Assembly: GCA_021604405.1 (NCBI GenBank)
Contig: BQJA01000024.1
Location: 1-40,885 of the forward strand
Length of the DNA: 40,885 nucleotides
DNA from: Nitrosomonas sp.
GTDB taxonomy: Bacteria; Pseudomonadota; Gammaproteobacteria; Burkholderiales; Nitrosomonadaceae
Reading direction: 5' to 3'
Made by a program: the position numbers and the translations under genes. Below the pieces are notes generated by a model. It worked only from the letters and a program-made list of their open reading frames with translations, searched no databases and was not told where the DNA came from. Shown here in pieces: positions 8,825 to 18,927 of the stretch (positions are counted from its first letter, which is position 1; each line of letters starts with the position of its first letter).

Positions 8825-10105
8825 TCAGTCATCCTTACCCACTTCATCAGACTCTAGCAAAGGCGATTCTAATCCTTCTATTTCCTGGAGAGCCTGTCCG
8901 GCAATACCCTGGAGATCCCCATACATACCAACTGTTGATTCAATCACACCCTGGATTTGTGCTTCACGTTTTGCCCATAGACGCGTCATGGATTTTCGTT
9001 CTCTATCCAGGTCAGCTTGCATATCAGAAAATTTCTCAACAATAGCTTCAACACGATGCCTGAATTTTGGTCCGGTAAGATATTGATAAACGAGCTCCAT
9101 TTTTGTCTCCTGCCCCTCCTGGGCTTGCCGCATATTGGCAACTTCTATCAGTAATTGCCTGAGTGCAATGACGAGCTGTAACGCATAGCGCGGCTGCGTA
9201 ATCCAGACGCCATCAATTTGTCCAAAATCATCAATGTCTTTCGGCATGGTATGGGATACGAGAACAGCGATTTCTGCTTTTGCGGCACGCTGATCGTTCC
9301 TGAGTTTTGCAAGCCAGCCAGCACTCCAGTTTTTCGTCCGCTTGGATTCCCAAAGTATTGCCCCGCATAATTGACCCATCGATCCAACCACGCTTTGCAG
9401 GAGGTCACCACCAGATTCACCTTTCGCAACAGGCACTATGTTATCGAGCGGAAACTTCGTGCTGAGCAATGTTTCCAACTGCAGTTCCAGAACTTCTCCC
9501 TGCAATTGTTGCGAACCTTGTTCAGCTTTTCTTTTCAAGTCCTCAATTTGCCGCTGCATTGAGGAAATCTGCGTTTCCTTTTCTGTCACTTTTAGCTTAA
9601 GATTTTCCTCTACTTCCTGTTTTGCTTTCTGACGAATATTTTCGATAGACGCCTGCACACGTTTTTCCACGGTAAGTTCCAGCTCACGTTTGGCATCATC
9701 AAGTTCACGCTGCTTGCGAAGCATTTCTGCCTGCGCCTGTTGAGCCTCCTTGAGCCGCTCGTCGCGTTGCTGCAAAATCGCCTGGAGTTCACTAATCTCT
9801 TTGCTCTTTGTCTCAAGATCCAGTGCAGCAGCCAACTTTGCTTTTTTGATTTCCTCCGCCGCAATCGCCGCTCTTTCAACTTTAAGCTGCTTCGCAACTT
9901 GATCCTCGATCGCATTATGTGCATCTTTGACAGCTTCTAGCTGCGAACGCACATCCGCCTCTCGCTTGCTAACATCCGCTTCTTTCTGCGCAATTCTGGC
10001 TTCATATTCTTTGCGGACAGCATGAACAAGCGGCGCTGCCAGAGACTCTGTAAGTTTTATCTCCGTTGAACAGCTTGGACAGATAATTGTTGGTTCTGCA
10101 ATCAT
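8825..10105 (-). CDS. DUF2130 protein: coiled coil plus PD-(D/E)XK-like domain
   Basis: A 426-residue protein of the DUF2130 family. It starts with a short zinc-ribbon-like element (ICPSCSTEI, Cys9/Cys12), followed by a long charged coiled coil (about 30-205). The C-terminal domain carries Glu204 (GEVLELQLE), Asp234 (SGGDLLQ) and Glu253-x-Lys255 (LWESKRTK), the spacing expected for a PD-(D/E)XK nuclease-like core. Its function has not been established; nuclease or DNA-repair roles are inferred from fold only. The frame is open to 10192, but the ATG at 10105 gives the usual N-terminus (MIAEPTIICPSC). Its stop codon directly abuts the stop of the convergent TPR gene. Confidence 0.8.
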   Translation of the reverse strand: MIAEPTIICPSCSTEIKLTESLAAPLVHAVRKEYEARIAQKEADVSKREADVRSQLEAVKDAHNAIEDQVAKQLKVERAAIAAEEIKKAKLAAALDLETKSKEISELQAILQQRDERLKEAQQAQAEMLRKQRELDDAKRELELTVEKRVQASIENIRQKAKQEVEENLKLKVTEKETQISSMQRQIEDLKRKAEQGSQQLQGEVLELQLETLLSTKFPLDNIVPVAKGESGGDLLQSVVGSMGQLCGAILWESKRTKNWSAGWLAKLRNDQRAAKAEIAVLVSHTMPKDIDDFGQIDGVWITQPRYALQLVIALRQLLIEVANMRQAQEGQETKMELVYQYLTGPKFRHRVEAIVEKFSDMQADLDRERKSMTRLWAKREAQIQGVIESTVGMYGDLQGIAGQALQEIEGLESPLLESDEVGKDD

Positions 10106-10586
10106 ATATTTTCTCGAATGAAATGGTTTGGTCTTCTCATCAATTTCAACAGAAACGAAACTTTCTGGCAACCTGGAAGCTGCACTGCGCATTGATTCAT
10201 CGTCCTAACCAGACCCGATCATTCCAACATCAGTGTGGTCAATTGCACCACACACCGAAACATATATCGCATCATTATTATTCCGCTACATGGCGCATCG
10301 ATCGTACCAAGGCGCAGTGTATAGTGAAAAATCAATTTTTAACAATGATTTATTTACAATACTACGCCTGTTTTCAGAAGATTAGTGATATGATACTTGT
10401 GGACTGTCGAGTAATTCTGGATGCTATCGTTCAGTTACTGAATTTTCCATATTGAGCACGTATCGACATCAATTCAGCTTGTTGCCAAGATTTGTCGCAA
10501 TAAGATGGAATGATTGTTTCTCGCTGTTTTCAAGGGGTCAAAAATTGTTCGGCGGTTCTTTACTATATCTTTTATTAGGAGGGTGT
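10106..10586. other. Spacer between DUF2130 and the LEA-like gene
   Basis: About 480 bases without a convincing gene. It contains the dyad GTGTGGT-(7)-ACCACAC at 10233-10253, which could be an operator, and AT-rich stretches near 10320-10400. A ribosome-binding site (TTAGGAGGG) closes the region just before 10587. No clear sigma-70 promoter with good spacing was found. Confidence 0.35.
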
Positions 10587-10943
10587 ATGAGATTCTTCGA
10601 CAAATTAAAAGAGTTAGCTGGTGGCAAGATAAGCGGCGCAAAAGATGTGGCGAGCAATGTATCCCATTCTGCTCAAAATACAGCCAATGATACAATTAAT
10701 GCGTGCCAGGATGCAGTTAGCAATGCCAAAGATACTGCAAGTAACGTGGCCGAAGCGGCGGCAGGTGCAACAAGTAATGCAGCCCATTCCGCGCAAAACG
10801 TAGCAGATGGTGCAGCAAGTACCATCCAGGATGCAGCAAGTAATGTCGCAAACACAGCTGGAAGTATTACCGACAATGCAAAGGAGGCAGCGGGTAATGC
10901 CGCTGATGTCGTTACAGACGCCACCAGAAGAACAAGTAATTAA
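10587..10943 (+). CDS. Small Ala-rich LEA-like repeat protein
   Basis: A 118-residue protein, probably cytosolic since no signal peptide is present. After MRFFDKLKELAGGK it is made almost entirely of 11-residue units beginning with S-N or D/N. Unit starts are at residues 23, 34, 45, 52, 63, 74, 85, 96 and 107; one interval is 7 residues and all others are 11. Such 7/11 periodicity produces an amphipathic helix, as in group 3 late-embryogenesis-abundant proteins and apolipoprotein-like stress proteins. A 29-residue block starting at 23 recurs at 63. AGGAGGG just upstream is a very strong ribosome-binding site and decides the start. A role in desiccation, osmotic or membrane protection is inferred only. 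Phasin-like or granule-coating function is an alternative. Confidence 0.75.
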   Translation: MRFFDKLKELAGGKISGAKDVASNVSHSAQNTANDTINACQDAVSNAKDTASNVAEAAAGATSNAAHSAQNVADGAASTIQDAASNVANTAGSITDNAKEAAGNAADVVTDATRRTSN

Positions 10944-10986
10944 TAAGCACAGCCGGCAACGACAATCAAGTCGTTAATTGCTAAAC

Positions 10987-11009
10987 CCCATCGGCTTCAA
11001 GCCGGTGGG
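10987..11009 (+). terminator. Hairpin after the LEA-like gene
   Basis: A 9-base-pair stem, CCCATCGGC with GCCGGTGGG (one T-G pair), encloses a TTCAA loop. There is no U run, so it is a weak intrinsic terminator at best. It could instead be an mRNA-stabilising hairpin, a REP-type repeat or the remains of an IS200/IS605-type end, which carry similar subterminal hairpins. Confidence 0.45.
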
Positions 11010-11186
11010 TGCAATGGTTCAACCATGCATCGATTCTCCATAAACCCTCAATAATTCCATTGCTATTTCAGCAGCACCGCAGTTACCGACCGCCCGGTAT
11101 TTTGATGATGCTGTGTAACATCAAGTGCGGTATAGTTTGTAGCTGAGTATACTCACGAAAAATTTCAACATTTGAAAGGGAACCGG

Positions 11187-14100
11187 GTGCAAGATAGGAA
11201 GTGGCAATTCTGGATAGACCGCGGCGGTACATTTACTGACATTGTTTCGCTTGCGCCGGAAGGAAAAATTTCTACACTCAAGTTGCTTTCAGAAAATCCC
11301 GAACAATATCCTGATGCAGCGCTGGAAGGAATTCGCCGCGTTCTGAATGCTGCGACCATCGAATCCATTCCCAGCCATCTAATTGGCCATGTAAAAATGG
11401 GCACAACGATCGCAACCAACGCATTGCTTGAACGTAAAGGCGAGCGTGTTGCCCTGGTCATCACCGAAGGCTTTGCCGATGCGCTGCGCATTGGTTACCA
11501 GAACCGTCCGCACCTCTTTGACAGAAACATTCAATTGCCGGAAATGTGTTATAAAACCGTGATCGAGGCTCGCGAACGCGTCAGCGCCACGGGTAAGGTG
11601 TTATTAAAACTGGACGAATCAACACTCTTTACTGAACTTGGGCACGTTTTTGAGAAAGGATTTCGTGCTGTAGCCATTGTGTTCCTGCACGGCTACCGCT
11701 TTCACGAACACGAACTTATCGCGGCTCGTATCGCCAGGCAAATCGGTTTCACGCAGATATCACTCAGTCATGAAACCAGCCCGCTGATGAAGCTCATATC
11801 CCGTGGCGACACGACAGTCATGGATGCCTATCTTTCACCAATTTTGCGCCGGTATATTAACAGAGTTATTGATACGCTGGGCAATACGCAGCTGATGTTT
11901 ATGCGCTCAAGTGGCGGATTGACCAACGCACGGATGTTTCAGGGTAAGGACAGCATTCTTTCCGGTCCGGCGGGTGGCGTGGTCGGCATGGCAAGAACTG
12001 CAATACAGGCCGGTTTTAACAAAATTATCGGATTCGATATGGGCGGCACATCAACTGATGTCAGCCATTATGATGGCGCTTTTGAACGCGTATTTGATAC
12101 CAGCGTCGCCGGTGTCAGGATTCGCGCACCGATGATGCATATTCACGCGGTCGCCGCCGGTGGCGGTTCTAAACTGCATTACGATGGCAGCCGTTTTCGT
12201 GTTGGTCCTGACAGTGCGGGCGCAAATCCGGGACCGGCTTGTTATCGCGCCAACGGACCTTTAACCGTCACAGACTGTAATGTGATGTTAGGAAAAATCC
12301 ATCCAGACTTTTTCCCAAATATATTCGGACTTGATGCAAACCTGCCACTGGATGCTGATATCGTCAGGAGACTTTTTGCGCAATTAGCATCTGATGTGGA
12401 AGCGGCAACCGGCAAAAAGCATACACCCACAAAAGTAGCGGAAGGCTTCTTGCACATTGCGGTTGAAAATATGGCCAATGCTATTAAAAAAATTTCCGTC
12501 GAAAAAGGACGCGACGTTACTGAATACACACTTAACTGTTTTGGTGGCGCTGGCGGTCAACACGCGTGCCTGGTGGCTGACGCACTGGGAATAACGTCGA
12601 TATTTATCCATCCGCTAGCGGGTGTTTTATCAGCTTACGGGATGGGTCTTGCCGATATTTCCGCAATTAGGACGCGCTCGGTTGAAACAGCACTCAACAA
12701 AAAAAGCTATGTCTCAGCCGGGGAAGTATTAAAGGAACTAGCCGATGCGGCCGTCAAGGAGCTAGCTAATCAAGAAATTAATAACCAAAGCGTTAAAATT
12801 TTCAAAAAGATTCACTTACGCTATCGAGGCACGGATACAGCGTTAGTGCTTGAATATGCCGCATTAGATAAGCTAAGCGCTGATTTTGAATCTATCCATC
12901 AACGACATTTTGGGTTTATCCAGACTGGGCGGGATTTGATTATCGAAGCAGTGTCGGTTGAAGCGAGCGGACAAACCGATAGCATGAGAACAGCCACGAC
13001 CGGCATAAAAATAAAAAAGTCTGGCAGGCCAATAGCGACTGAGAAAGTTACCATGATCAGCGGTGGCGTAAGCTATCAAACACCCGTGTATGATATCGCT
13101 ACTTTCGTATCCGGCAACACAATCAGTGGACCCGCAATCATTTGCGATGCAAATTCAACAACTGTCATTGAGCCTGGCTGGCAGGCACAATCTACCACAA
13201 ATGGCAGTCTGATCCTAACGCGTTATCAACCACGTCTCCAGCGTGCCAGTATCGGCACTTGCGCCGATCCGGTTATGTTGGAAGTATTCAACAATTTATT
13301 CATGTCCATCGCCGAACAGATGGGCGCAACGTTGGCCAATACAGCTACGTCGGTCAACATTAAGGAAAGACTGGATTTTTCCTGTGCTGTTTTTGACCGT
13401 CATGGCAATCTGGTCGCCAACGCACCGCATATACCGGTTCATCTTGGCAGCATGGGGGAAAGTATCAAGGCCGTAATCAAACATCATCCCGGAATAAAAC
13501 CCGGCGATGTGTTCGCAATTAACGCACCGTATAATGGCGGCACACATCTGCCGGATATTACGGTCGTTACCCCGGTTTTCGACATGCGCGGAGAAGACAT
13601 TACTTTTTATGTTGCTTCACGTGGCCATCATGCGGATCTTGGTGGCATTACGCCGGGCTCTATGCCACCGAACAGTAAAACAGTTGACGAAGAAGGCGTA
13701 CTTTTCAACAACATTCAGATTGTGCATGCAAGCGAATTTCTAGAAGAAGAAATCCACCGGTTACTGACCGATTGTAAATATCCCGCGCGCAACCCCGCTC
13801 AGAACCTAGCAGATCTTCGTGCTCAGATTGCCGCCAATGAGAAAGGTGTGGTGGAGTTAAAGCATATGGTGGCGCACTTTGGCTTACCAGTGGTTGAAGC
13901 CTACATGAAACACGTGCAGGACAATGCAGAAGAAACGATACGCTGCGTACTGGATACACTATCCAGCGGTAAATTTGTTTATGTAATGGATGACGGTTCT
14001 GAGATCAAGGTTGCCATCCATGTTGACCGTAAAATGCGTAAGGCTGTCATTGATTTTACCGGCACTTCGCCCCAGCGTCCAAACAACTTCAATGCGCCTT

Positions 14101-14795
14101 TGCCGGTATGCCGGGCGGCGGTATTATACGTTTTCCGTACACTGGCTAAAGATGAAATACCGCTTAATGCCGGCTGCCTGAAACCGATCGAAATTATTGC
14201 ACCTGAAGGATGCATGCTTAATCCCGCTTATCCCGCTGCGGTGGTGGCAGGCAATGTGGAAACCAGCCAATGCGTAACGGATGCACTGTATGGCGCACTT
14301 GGCGTAATGGCTGCGGCGCAAGGCAGTATGAATAATTTCACCTTCGGTAACGATCAATATCAGTATTACGAAACTATCTGCGGTGGCGCCGGCGCTGGAC
14401 CGGATTTTGACGGTCAAAGCGCAGTACAGACACACATGACCAATTCTCGCATGACGGATCCGGAAGTTCTTGAGTCCCGCTTTCCGGTTTCGGTAGATAG
14501 CTTTTCAATACGCAAAGGTTCCGGTGGCAATGGTCTTCACAAAGGTGGTGACGGCGTCATCCGGCGCATTCGTTTTCACGAAAGAATGCATGGCGCCATC
14601 CTGTCCAATCATCGTCGGGTTCCGCCTTTCGGGCTGTATGGCGGAGAAAATGCCAAGACAGGCCGGAACTGGGTGATACATAAGGATGGTACCGTAGAGG
14701 AATTGGGCGCTACTACCAGTATGCTACTTGAAGAGGGAGATGTTGTTGTAATCGAAACACCAGGGGGCGGAGGATATGGCAAGGCCAAGTATTAA
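11187..14795 (+). CDS. 5-oxoprolinase / hydantoinase A-B fusion
   Basis: A protein of about 1,202 residues that joins the HyuA-like and HyuB-like halves, as in full-length ATP-dependent 5-oxoprolinases that open 5-oxo-L-proline (pyroglutamate) to L-glutamate. The N-terminal nucleotide-binding start is [11 protein letters not shown], and the second phosphate motif is [16 protein letters not shown] near residue 281. The HyuB half begins near residue 693 ([15 protein letters not shown]) and ends with the family-typical glycine-rich ETPGGGGYG. The frame is open to a TTG at 11172, but AAAGGG at 11175-11180 lies six bases before the GTG at 11187, which is preferred. N-methylhydantoinase or acetone-carboxylase-like activity is less likely given the single fused chain. 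It stands alone with no transporter or dehydrogenase partner. Confidence 0.85.
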   Translation: MQDRKWQFWIDRGGTFTDIVSLAPEGKISTLKLLSENPEQYPDAALEGIRRVLNAATIESIPSHLIGHVKMGTTIATNALLERKGERVALVITEGFADALRIGYQNRPHLFDRNIQLPEMCYKTVIEARERVSATGKVLLKLDESTLFTELGHVFEKGFRAVAIVFLHGYRFHEHELIAARIARQIGFTQISLSHETSPLMKLISRGDTTVMDAYLSPILRRYINRVIDTLGNTQLMFMRSSGGLTNARMFQGKDSILSGPAGGVVGMARTAIQAGFNKIIGFDMGGTSTDVSHYDGAFERVFDTSVAGVRIRAPMMHIHAVAAGGGSKLHYDGSRFRVGPDSAGANPGPACYRANGPLTVTDCNVMLGKIHPDFFPNIFGLDANLPLDADIVRRLFAQLASDVEAATGKKHTPTKVAEGFLHIAVENMANAIKKISVEKGRDVTEYTLNCFGGAGGQHACLVADALGITSIFIHPLAGVLSAYGMGLADISAIRTRSVETALNKKSYVSAGEVLKELADAAVKELANQEINNQSVKIFKKIHLRYRGTDTALVLEYAALDKLSADFESIHQRHFGFIQTGRDLIIEAVSVEASGQTDSMRTATTGIKIKKSGRPIATEKVTMISGGVSYQTPVYDIATFVSGNTISGPAIICDANSTTVIEPGWQAQSTTNGSLILTRYQPRLQRASIGTCADPVMLEVFNNLFMSIAEQMGATLANTATSVNIKERLDFSCAVFDRHGNLVANAPHIPVHLGSMGESIKAVIKHHPGIKPGDVFAINAPYNGGTHLPDITVVTPVFDMRGEDITFYVASRGHHADLGGITPGSMPPNSKTVDEEGVLFNNIQIVHASEFLEEEIHRLLTDCKYPARNPAQNLADLRAQIAANEKGVVELKHMVAHFGLPVVEAYMKHVQDNAEETIRCVLDTLSSGKFVYVMDDGSEIKVAIHVDRKMRKAVIDFTGTSPQRPNNFNAPLPVCRAAVLYVFRTLAKDEIPLNAGCLKPIEIIAPEGCMLNPAYPAAVVAGNVETSQCVTDALYGALGVMAAAQGSMNNFTFGNDQYQYYETICGGAGAGPDFDGQSAVQTHMTNSRMTDPEVLESRFPVSVDSFSIRKGSGGNGLHKGGDGVIRRIRFHERMHGAILSNHRRVPPFGLYGGENAKTGRNWVIHKDGTVEELGATTSMLLEEGDVVVIETPGGGGYGKAKY

Positions 14796-14896
14796 CAGCG
14801 CGTCCATCCGCATTCGCTTCGACAAATCCCAGCATGAGTTTTCTGAGCAGTCGCCACCGGTCAAGATTCGATACTTGTTGCTCAAGCGTTTAGATT

Positions 14897-16297
14897 TCAC
14901 TGCCTTGATTCATGTACCGGCTCAAACCAGGCAAGTTTCTGGCGCAACCTGACCACATCACCCACAATGATAAGCGTGGGCGGTTGCAAATTAGCAGCAG
15001 CGGCCAGATCAGGAAGCGTTTGCAAGGTTCCATCAACTATTTTTTGTTTTTGCGTGGTTCCTTGCTGAATAATCGCGGCAGGAAGCGTTGCTGACAAACC
15101 ATGCGCAATTAATTGCCGGCACAAGATAGGCAGCCCGTGCAATCCCATATAAATAACAATTGTTTGATTAGGGCGGGCAAGCGCAGGCCAATCCAGGTCA
15201 ACGCGATTGTTTTTAAAATGCCCCGTTACAAAGATGCATGATTGCGCATACTCACGGTGAGTTAGCGGAATACCCGCATACGACGCGACCCCCGACGCCG
15301 CAGTAATACCCGGCACTACCTGGAATGGAATGTGATGACTGGACAGCGTTTCAATTTCTTCCCCGCCACGGCCAAAGATGAAAGGATCACCACCTTTTAA
15401 TCTTAATACACGCTTACCTTCTTTCGCCAACCGCACCAATAAAGTATTGATAGATTCTTGTGTTAAGGTATGAACGTTTCTTTTCTTTCCAGCATAAATA
15501 CGCGTAGCATCCCGACGCACCATATCAAGTATTGCCGGCGAGACCAGGCGGTCATAGACCACCACATCAGCCTGCTGCATGAGCCGCATCGCGCGAAAAG
15601 TCAGCAAATCAGGGTTTCCCGGACCGGCACCAACTAAATAAACTTCTCCGGTAGACACATCATCTATTTCACCTTGCAGCGCCTGCACGAGATAATCTTG
15701 CGCTGCCCGATCTTTACCTGCGAAAACCATTTCAGAAAATGGACCATAAAAAACTTTCTCCCAGAATATTCGCCGTTTCTCAGGATGGGAGAAATGTTTT
15801 TTTACCTGCTCGCGGAAATTCGCAGCATAAGTTGCCAGGCGATTGTAGGCTTGAGGAATGACCGTTTCCAAATGAGCGCGCAGCAATCTTGCCAGAACGG
15901 GTGATTTTCCGCTGCTAGAAATCGCAATCAGGATCGGTGAACGGTCCACGATAGCAGGCATAATAAACGAACATAACCCCGGATTGTCAACAACATTTAC
16001 GGGGATATGCCGTGATTTTGCTGCTTGAGATACTTGCTGATTAATTTTATCGTCATTCGTCGCCGCAATGACTAGCGCTGCATCGTCCAAATGATCATCA
16101 TGAAAAAATTCGGCGCAATGTACCAGCTTCTTTTGCTGTAATTGTTCGTTCAGTGATTCATCAAGCGTGGGTGCGATAACCGTAACACACCCACCTGCTT
16201 TCTGTAATAGCATGGTTTTTCGAGCCGCAACTTTACCGCCACCAACGACTAAGCATTTTTGGTCTCTGATGTTGATAAAAATCGGCAGATAATCCAT
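14897..16297 (-). CDS. cysG: Siroheme synthase (CysG, trifunctional)
   Basis: Makes siroheme from uroporphyrinogen III for sulfite or nitrite reductases. The N-terminal half is the NAD-dependent precorrin-2 dehydrogenase/ferrochelatase, with a GGGKVAARK nucleotide loop at 19-27, Asp105 in VVDNP equivalent to the E. coli catalytic Asp104, and ISSSGKSPVLAR at 126-137. The C-terminal half is the SAM-dependent uroporphyrinogen-III methyltransferase, with VGAGPGNPDLLT from 222, Asp249 in VVYDR and KGGDPFIFGRGGEE. At 466 residues it compares well with E. coli CysG (457). It converges with the oxoprolinase gene and lies 86 bases downstream of the PstS-like gene on the same strand. Confidence 0.95.
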   Translation of the reverse strand: MDYLPIFINIRDQKCLVVGGGKVAARKTMLLQKAGGCVTVIAPTLDESLNEQLQQKKLVHCAEFFHDDHLDDAALVIAATNDDKINQQVSQAAKSRHIPVNVVDNPGLCSFIMPAIVDRSPILIAISSSGKSPVLARLLRAHLETVIPQAYNRLATYAANFREQVKKHFSHPEKRRIFWEKVFYGPFSEMVFAGKDRAAQDYLVQALQGEIDDVSTGEVYLVGAGPGNPDLLTFRAMRLMQQADVVVYDRLVSPAILDMVRRDATRIYAGKKRNVHTLTQESINTLLVRLAKEGKRVLRLKGGDPFIFGRGGEEIETLSSHHIPFQVVPGITAASGVASYAGIPLTHREYAQSCIFVTGHFKNNRVDLDWPALARPNQTIVIYMGLHGLPILCRQLIAHGLSATLPAAIIQQGTTQKQKIVDGTLQTLPDLAAAANLQPPTLIIVGDVVRLRQKLAWFEPVHESRQ

Positions 16298-16383
16298 CCG
16301 TCCCTATGCTGTGCTTGTTTTATGCCCTACACACAGCATAGAAACAACGCGCAAGCCTATCCCGTTATCTTCAAAATGCTGAG

Positions 16384-17388
16384 TTACAAATGGGCTTCAC
16401 GGCTCAGCACTTCTTCAATTGTAATACCCACTTCAGATTCGTTCAAAAATACCGTACCAACTTTCTTTTGGTTTAAGTGTTCAATATTCATGCTGTAGGC
16501 TTTACTGGGTAATGGAAAAAATTTAACCTCCGCAACCAGCGCGGGGCCATTATTCATAAAAAAGTTGACAAACTCTTTTACCTCAGGCTTCTCTGTTGAT
16601 TTTTCCTTGACATAAATAAAAAGCGGTCTGGATAAAGGTTGATAGGTTGCATCTTTTACAGCTTCTGCCGATGGAATGATACCGCCTTCTCCATTGTCAA
16701 CCGCCACTGCACGAATTTTTTTCTGGTTCTCAATATAATAAGCAAAACCGAAATAACCCAACGCATACATATCGCTTGCGACGCCCTGCACCAGCACATT
16801 ATCGTCTTCAGCTGCGGTAAAATCGCCGCGGCTGGACTTGGTTTTTCCCACAACGGCTTCCGTGAAATAATCAAAAGTGCCCGAATCAGCGCCTGGACCG
16901 TAAAGCTTAATATCTTTGTCTGGCCAATCAGGATTTATTTGATTCCATTTCGTGATTTTTCCTTGCGCGGCGGGTTCCCAGATTTTCTTAAGGTCAGCAA
17001 CTGTGAGCGTGTCACTCCAGGTATTCCTGGGATTGACCGTCACCGTTAACGCATCAAATGCGATGGGCATTTCGATAAACTGGATCCCAGCCTTTTTGCA
17101 CCGCTCCATTTCAATTGGCTTGATTGGACGGGAAGCATTAACAATGTCGATTTCATCACGACAGAATTTTTTAAAACCGCCCCCAGTTCCGGAAATGCCG
17201 ACAGTGACTCTGATGGCGCCTCGTTTAGCAATCTGAAAATCTTCTGCGACCGCTTCAGTAATAGGATAGACGGTACTGGAACCATCAATTCTAACAATGG
17301 GACTGGCGATAGACGTACTCGCCATACCTGCTAATACGCCGAATACAACTGTTACAGCAAGCGCCCTGAAATTAAGAAAATTTAACAT
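16384..17388 (-). CDS. pstS: Phosphate-binding protein (PstS family, SphX-like)
   Basis: Periplasmic phosphate-binding protein of 334 residues with a signal peptide ending near residue 28 (STSIAS). Ligand-binding motifs are DGSSTVYPITEAVAEDF, SGTGGGFKKFC and GPGADSGTFDYFTE, as in PstS/SphX proteins. SphX-like members often stand apart from the pstCAB permease genes, and none are present here, so it may feed a permease encoded elsewhere or act as a sensor. GGAGA before the ATG is the ribosome-binding site. A Pho box plus a well-placed -10 box lies upstream, giving direct sequence support for phosphate-starvation control. The gene symbol is by family. Confidence 0.85.
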   Translation of the reverse strand: MLNFLNFRALAVTVVFGVLAGMASTSIASPIVRIDGSSTVYPITEAVAEDFQIAKRGAIRVTVGISGTGGGFKKFCRDEIDIVNASRPIKPIEMERCKKAGIQFIEMPIAFDALTVTVNPRNTWSDTLTVADLKKIWEPAAQGKITKWNQINPDWPDKDIKLYGPGADSGTFDYFTEAVVGKTKSSRGDFTAAEDDNVLVQGVASDMYALGYFGFAYYIENQKKIRAVAVDNGEGGIIPSAEAVKDATYQPLSRPLFIYVKEKSTEKPEVKEFVNFFMNNGPALVAEVKFFPLPSKAYSMNIEHLNQKKVGTVFLNESEVGITIEEVLSREAHL

Positions 17389-17429
17389 TTATTCTCCAAG
17401 TTAGTTAGTGTTTGCACCGCTTAAGCGCT

Positions 17430-17467
17430 AAATATACTAAGCCAGAAATATAACAGAATAATGACAT
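17430..17467 (-). promoter_or_regulatory. Pho box and -10 box of the pstS-like gene
   Basis: On the minus strand, 17467-17450 reads ATGTCATTATTCTGTTAT. That is two 7-base half-sites (ATGTCAT and CTGTTAT) separated by four bases, matching 14 of 18 positions of the E. coli PhoB consensus. About ten bases after the second half-site is an AT-rich -10 candidate (TAGTATATTT), the spacing seen in class I PhoB-activated promoters that lack a good -35 box. The gene starts about 60 bases further on. Confidence 0.72.
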
Positions 17468-17509
17468 TTCTTTTTTATAAAATAGTATGATCAGCCTGGA
17501 TTAGCTCAC

Positions 17510-18868
17510 CTAACTGCTGGCCTTCTCCACGACGCTCGCTATCTGTTCTACCCAATAACTAACCTTTTGTTCAGATTTTCCTTCCACCATAACACGTAAA
17601 AGCGGTTCAGTGCCAGAAGGGCGAAGCAATACACGACCATCGCCTTTAAGATCTTGATTGGCCTCTTTTTGAATTTTCTGAACGGCTTCGCTTTTATTGA
17701 AATCGAAATCCTTGGATATTTTCACATTGATTAAGCGCTGAGGGAAAAGTGTAACGCCACCCATGGAATCAGCAAGTGATTTGTTGGTATCGCGCAACGC
17801 GTACAAGACCTGTAACGCGGAAATAATACCGTCACCTGTTGTATGCTTGTCGATACATAGAATATGACCGGAACCCTCACCGCCAAGCTGCCATCCTTTT
17901 TCCTGCAGTAACTCCAACACGTAGCGATCGCCGACCTTGGCACGCGCAAAAGGGATTTTTAATTTTTGCAGACTGTTTTCTATCGCCAGATTGGTCATTA
18001 GCGTACCCACGACGCCGCCATTAAGCCGGTTATGCTGCTGGCGGTGCTTGGCAATGATATAAATCAACTGATCACCGTTGTACAGGACACCGTTATTATC
18101 TACCATCATAACGCGATCGGCATCCCCATCAAGCGCAATCCCCAGGTCAGCACGATGCTGCTTGACAGCTTTTTGCAGAGTCGCACAATAGGTAGCACCG
18201 CATTCATGATTAATATTGATGCCGTCAGGCTGCACGCCTATCGACACGACTTCAGCACCGAGTTCATGCATTACGTGGCCAGCAATATGGTAGGCCGCAC
18301 CATGGGCACAATCGACCACTATTCGCAGGCCACGCAGATCAAGTTGATAAGGAAAAGTGCTCTTGCAAAATTCGATATAACGTCCTGTTGCATCCTTTAT
18401 CCGTTCCACCTTGCCTAATTTCGCCGACGGCATCGATTGTATCGGTGTATCTAATCCTGCTTCAATTTGATGTTCCATGGCATCCGGCAGTTTGCGGCCA
18501 TCTGCTGAAAAAAATTTAACGCCGTTATCTTCGAATGGATTATGTGAAGCGGATATAACGACTCCGGCTTGCAATCGTAACGCGCGGATAAGATACGCGA
18601 TTGCCGGTGTCGGCATTGGACCCGATAATAAAACATCCACACCTGCAGCAGACAGTCCTGCTTGCAGCGCTGATTCCAGCATATATCCGGATATACGGGT
18701 ATCTTTACCGATCAGTACAGCGGGCCTTTCACCTTCCATTAAATGCCAATCAGCCGCTGCCAGCACCTTGCCCGCAGAATACCCTAAATGCATAATAAAC
18801 TCTGGCGTAATGGGCGACGTACCGACCCGTCCCCGTATACCATCAGTACCAAAATATTTCTTAGTCAA
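17510..18868 (-). CDS. glmM: Phosphoglucosamine mutase
   Basis: Interconverts glucosamine-6-phosphate and glucosamine-1-phosphate, feeding UDP-GlcNAc for peptidoglycan and LPS. The 452 residues carry the family motifs: FGTDGIRG at the start, catalytic phosphoserine Ser108 in [12 protein letters not shown], the metal loop [11 protein letters not shown], and the phosphate-binding [15 protein letters not shown] near the C-terminus. Length fits E. coli GlmM (445). It follows folP by 59 bases in the conserved ftsH-folP-glmM order, and a shared transcript with folP is likely. Confidence 0.97.
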   Translation of the reverse strand: MTKKYFGTDGIRGRVGTSPITPEFIMHLGYSAGKVLAAADWHLMEGERPAVLIGKDTRISGYMLESALQAGLSAAGVDVLLSGPMPTPAIAYLIRALRLQAGVVISASHNPFEDNGVKFFSADGRKLPDAMEHQIEAGLDTPIQSMPSAKLGKVERIKDATGRYIEFCKSTFPYQLDLRGLRIVVDCAHGAAYHIAGHVMHELGAEVVSIGVQPDGININHECGATYCATLQKAVKQHRADLGIALDGDADRVMMVDNNGVLYNGDQLIYIIAKHRQQHNRLNGGVVGTLMTNLAIENSLQKLKIPFARAKVGDRYVLELLQEKGWQLGGEGSGHILCIDKHTTGDGIISALQVLYALRDTNKSLADSMGGVTLFPQRLINVKISKDFDFNKSEAVQKIQKEANQDLKGDGRVLLRPSGTEPLLRVMVEGKSEQKVSYWVEQIASVVEKASS

Positions 18869-18927
18869 TTCAGCTATCCTAAAAAAAATATTTAACAGCG
18901 AGAAAATGTTTGCATTGTGTGCTTTTG

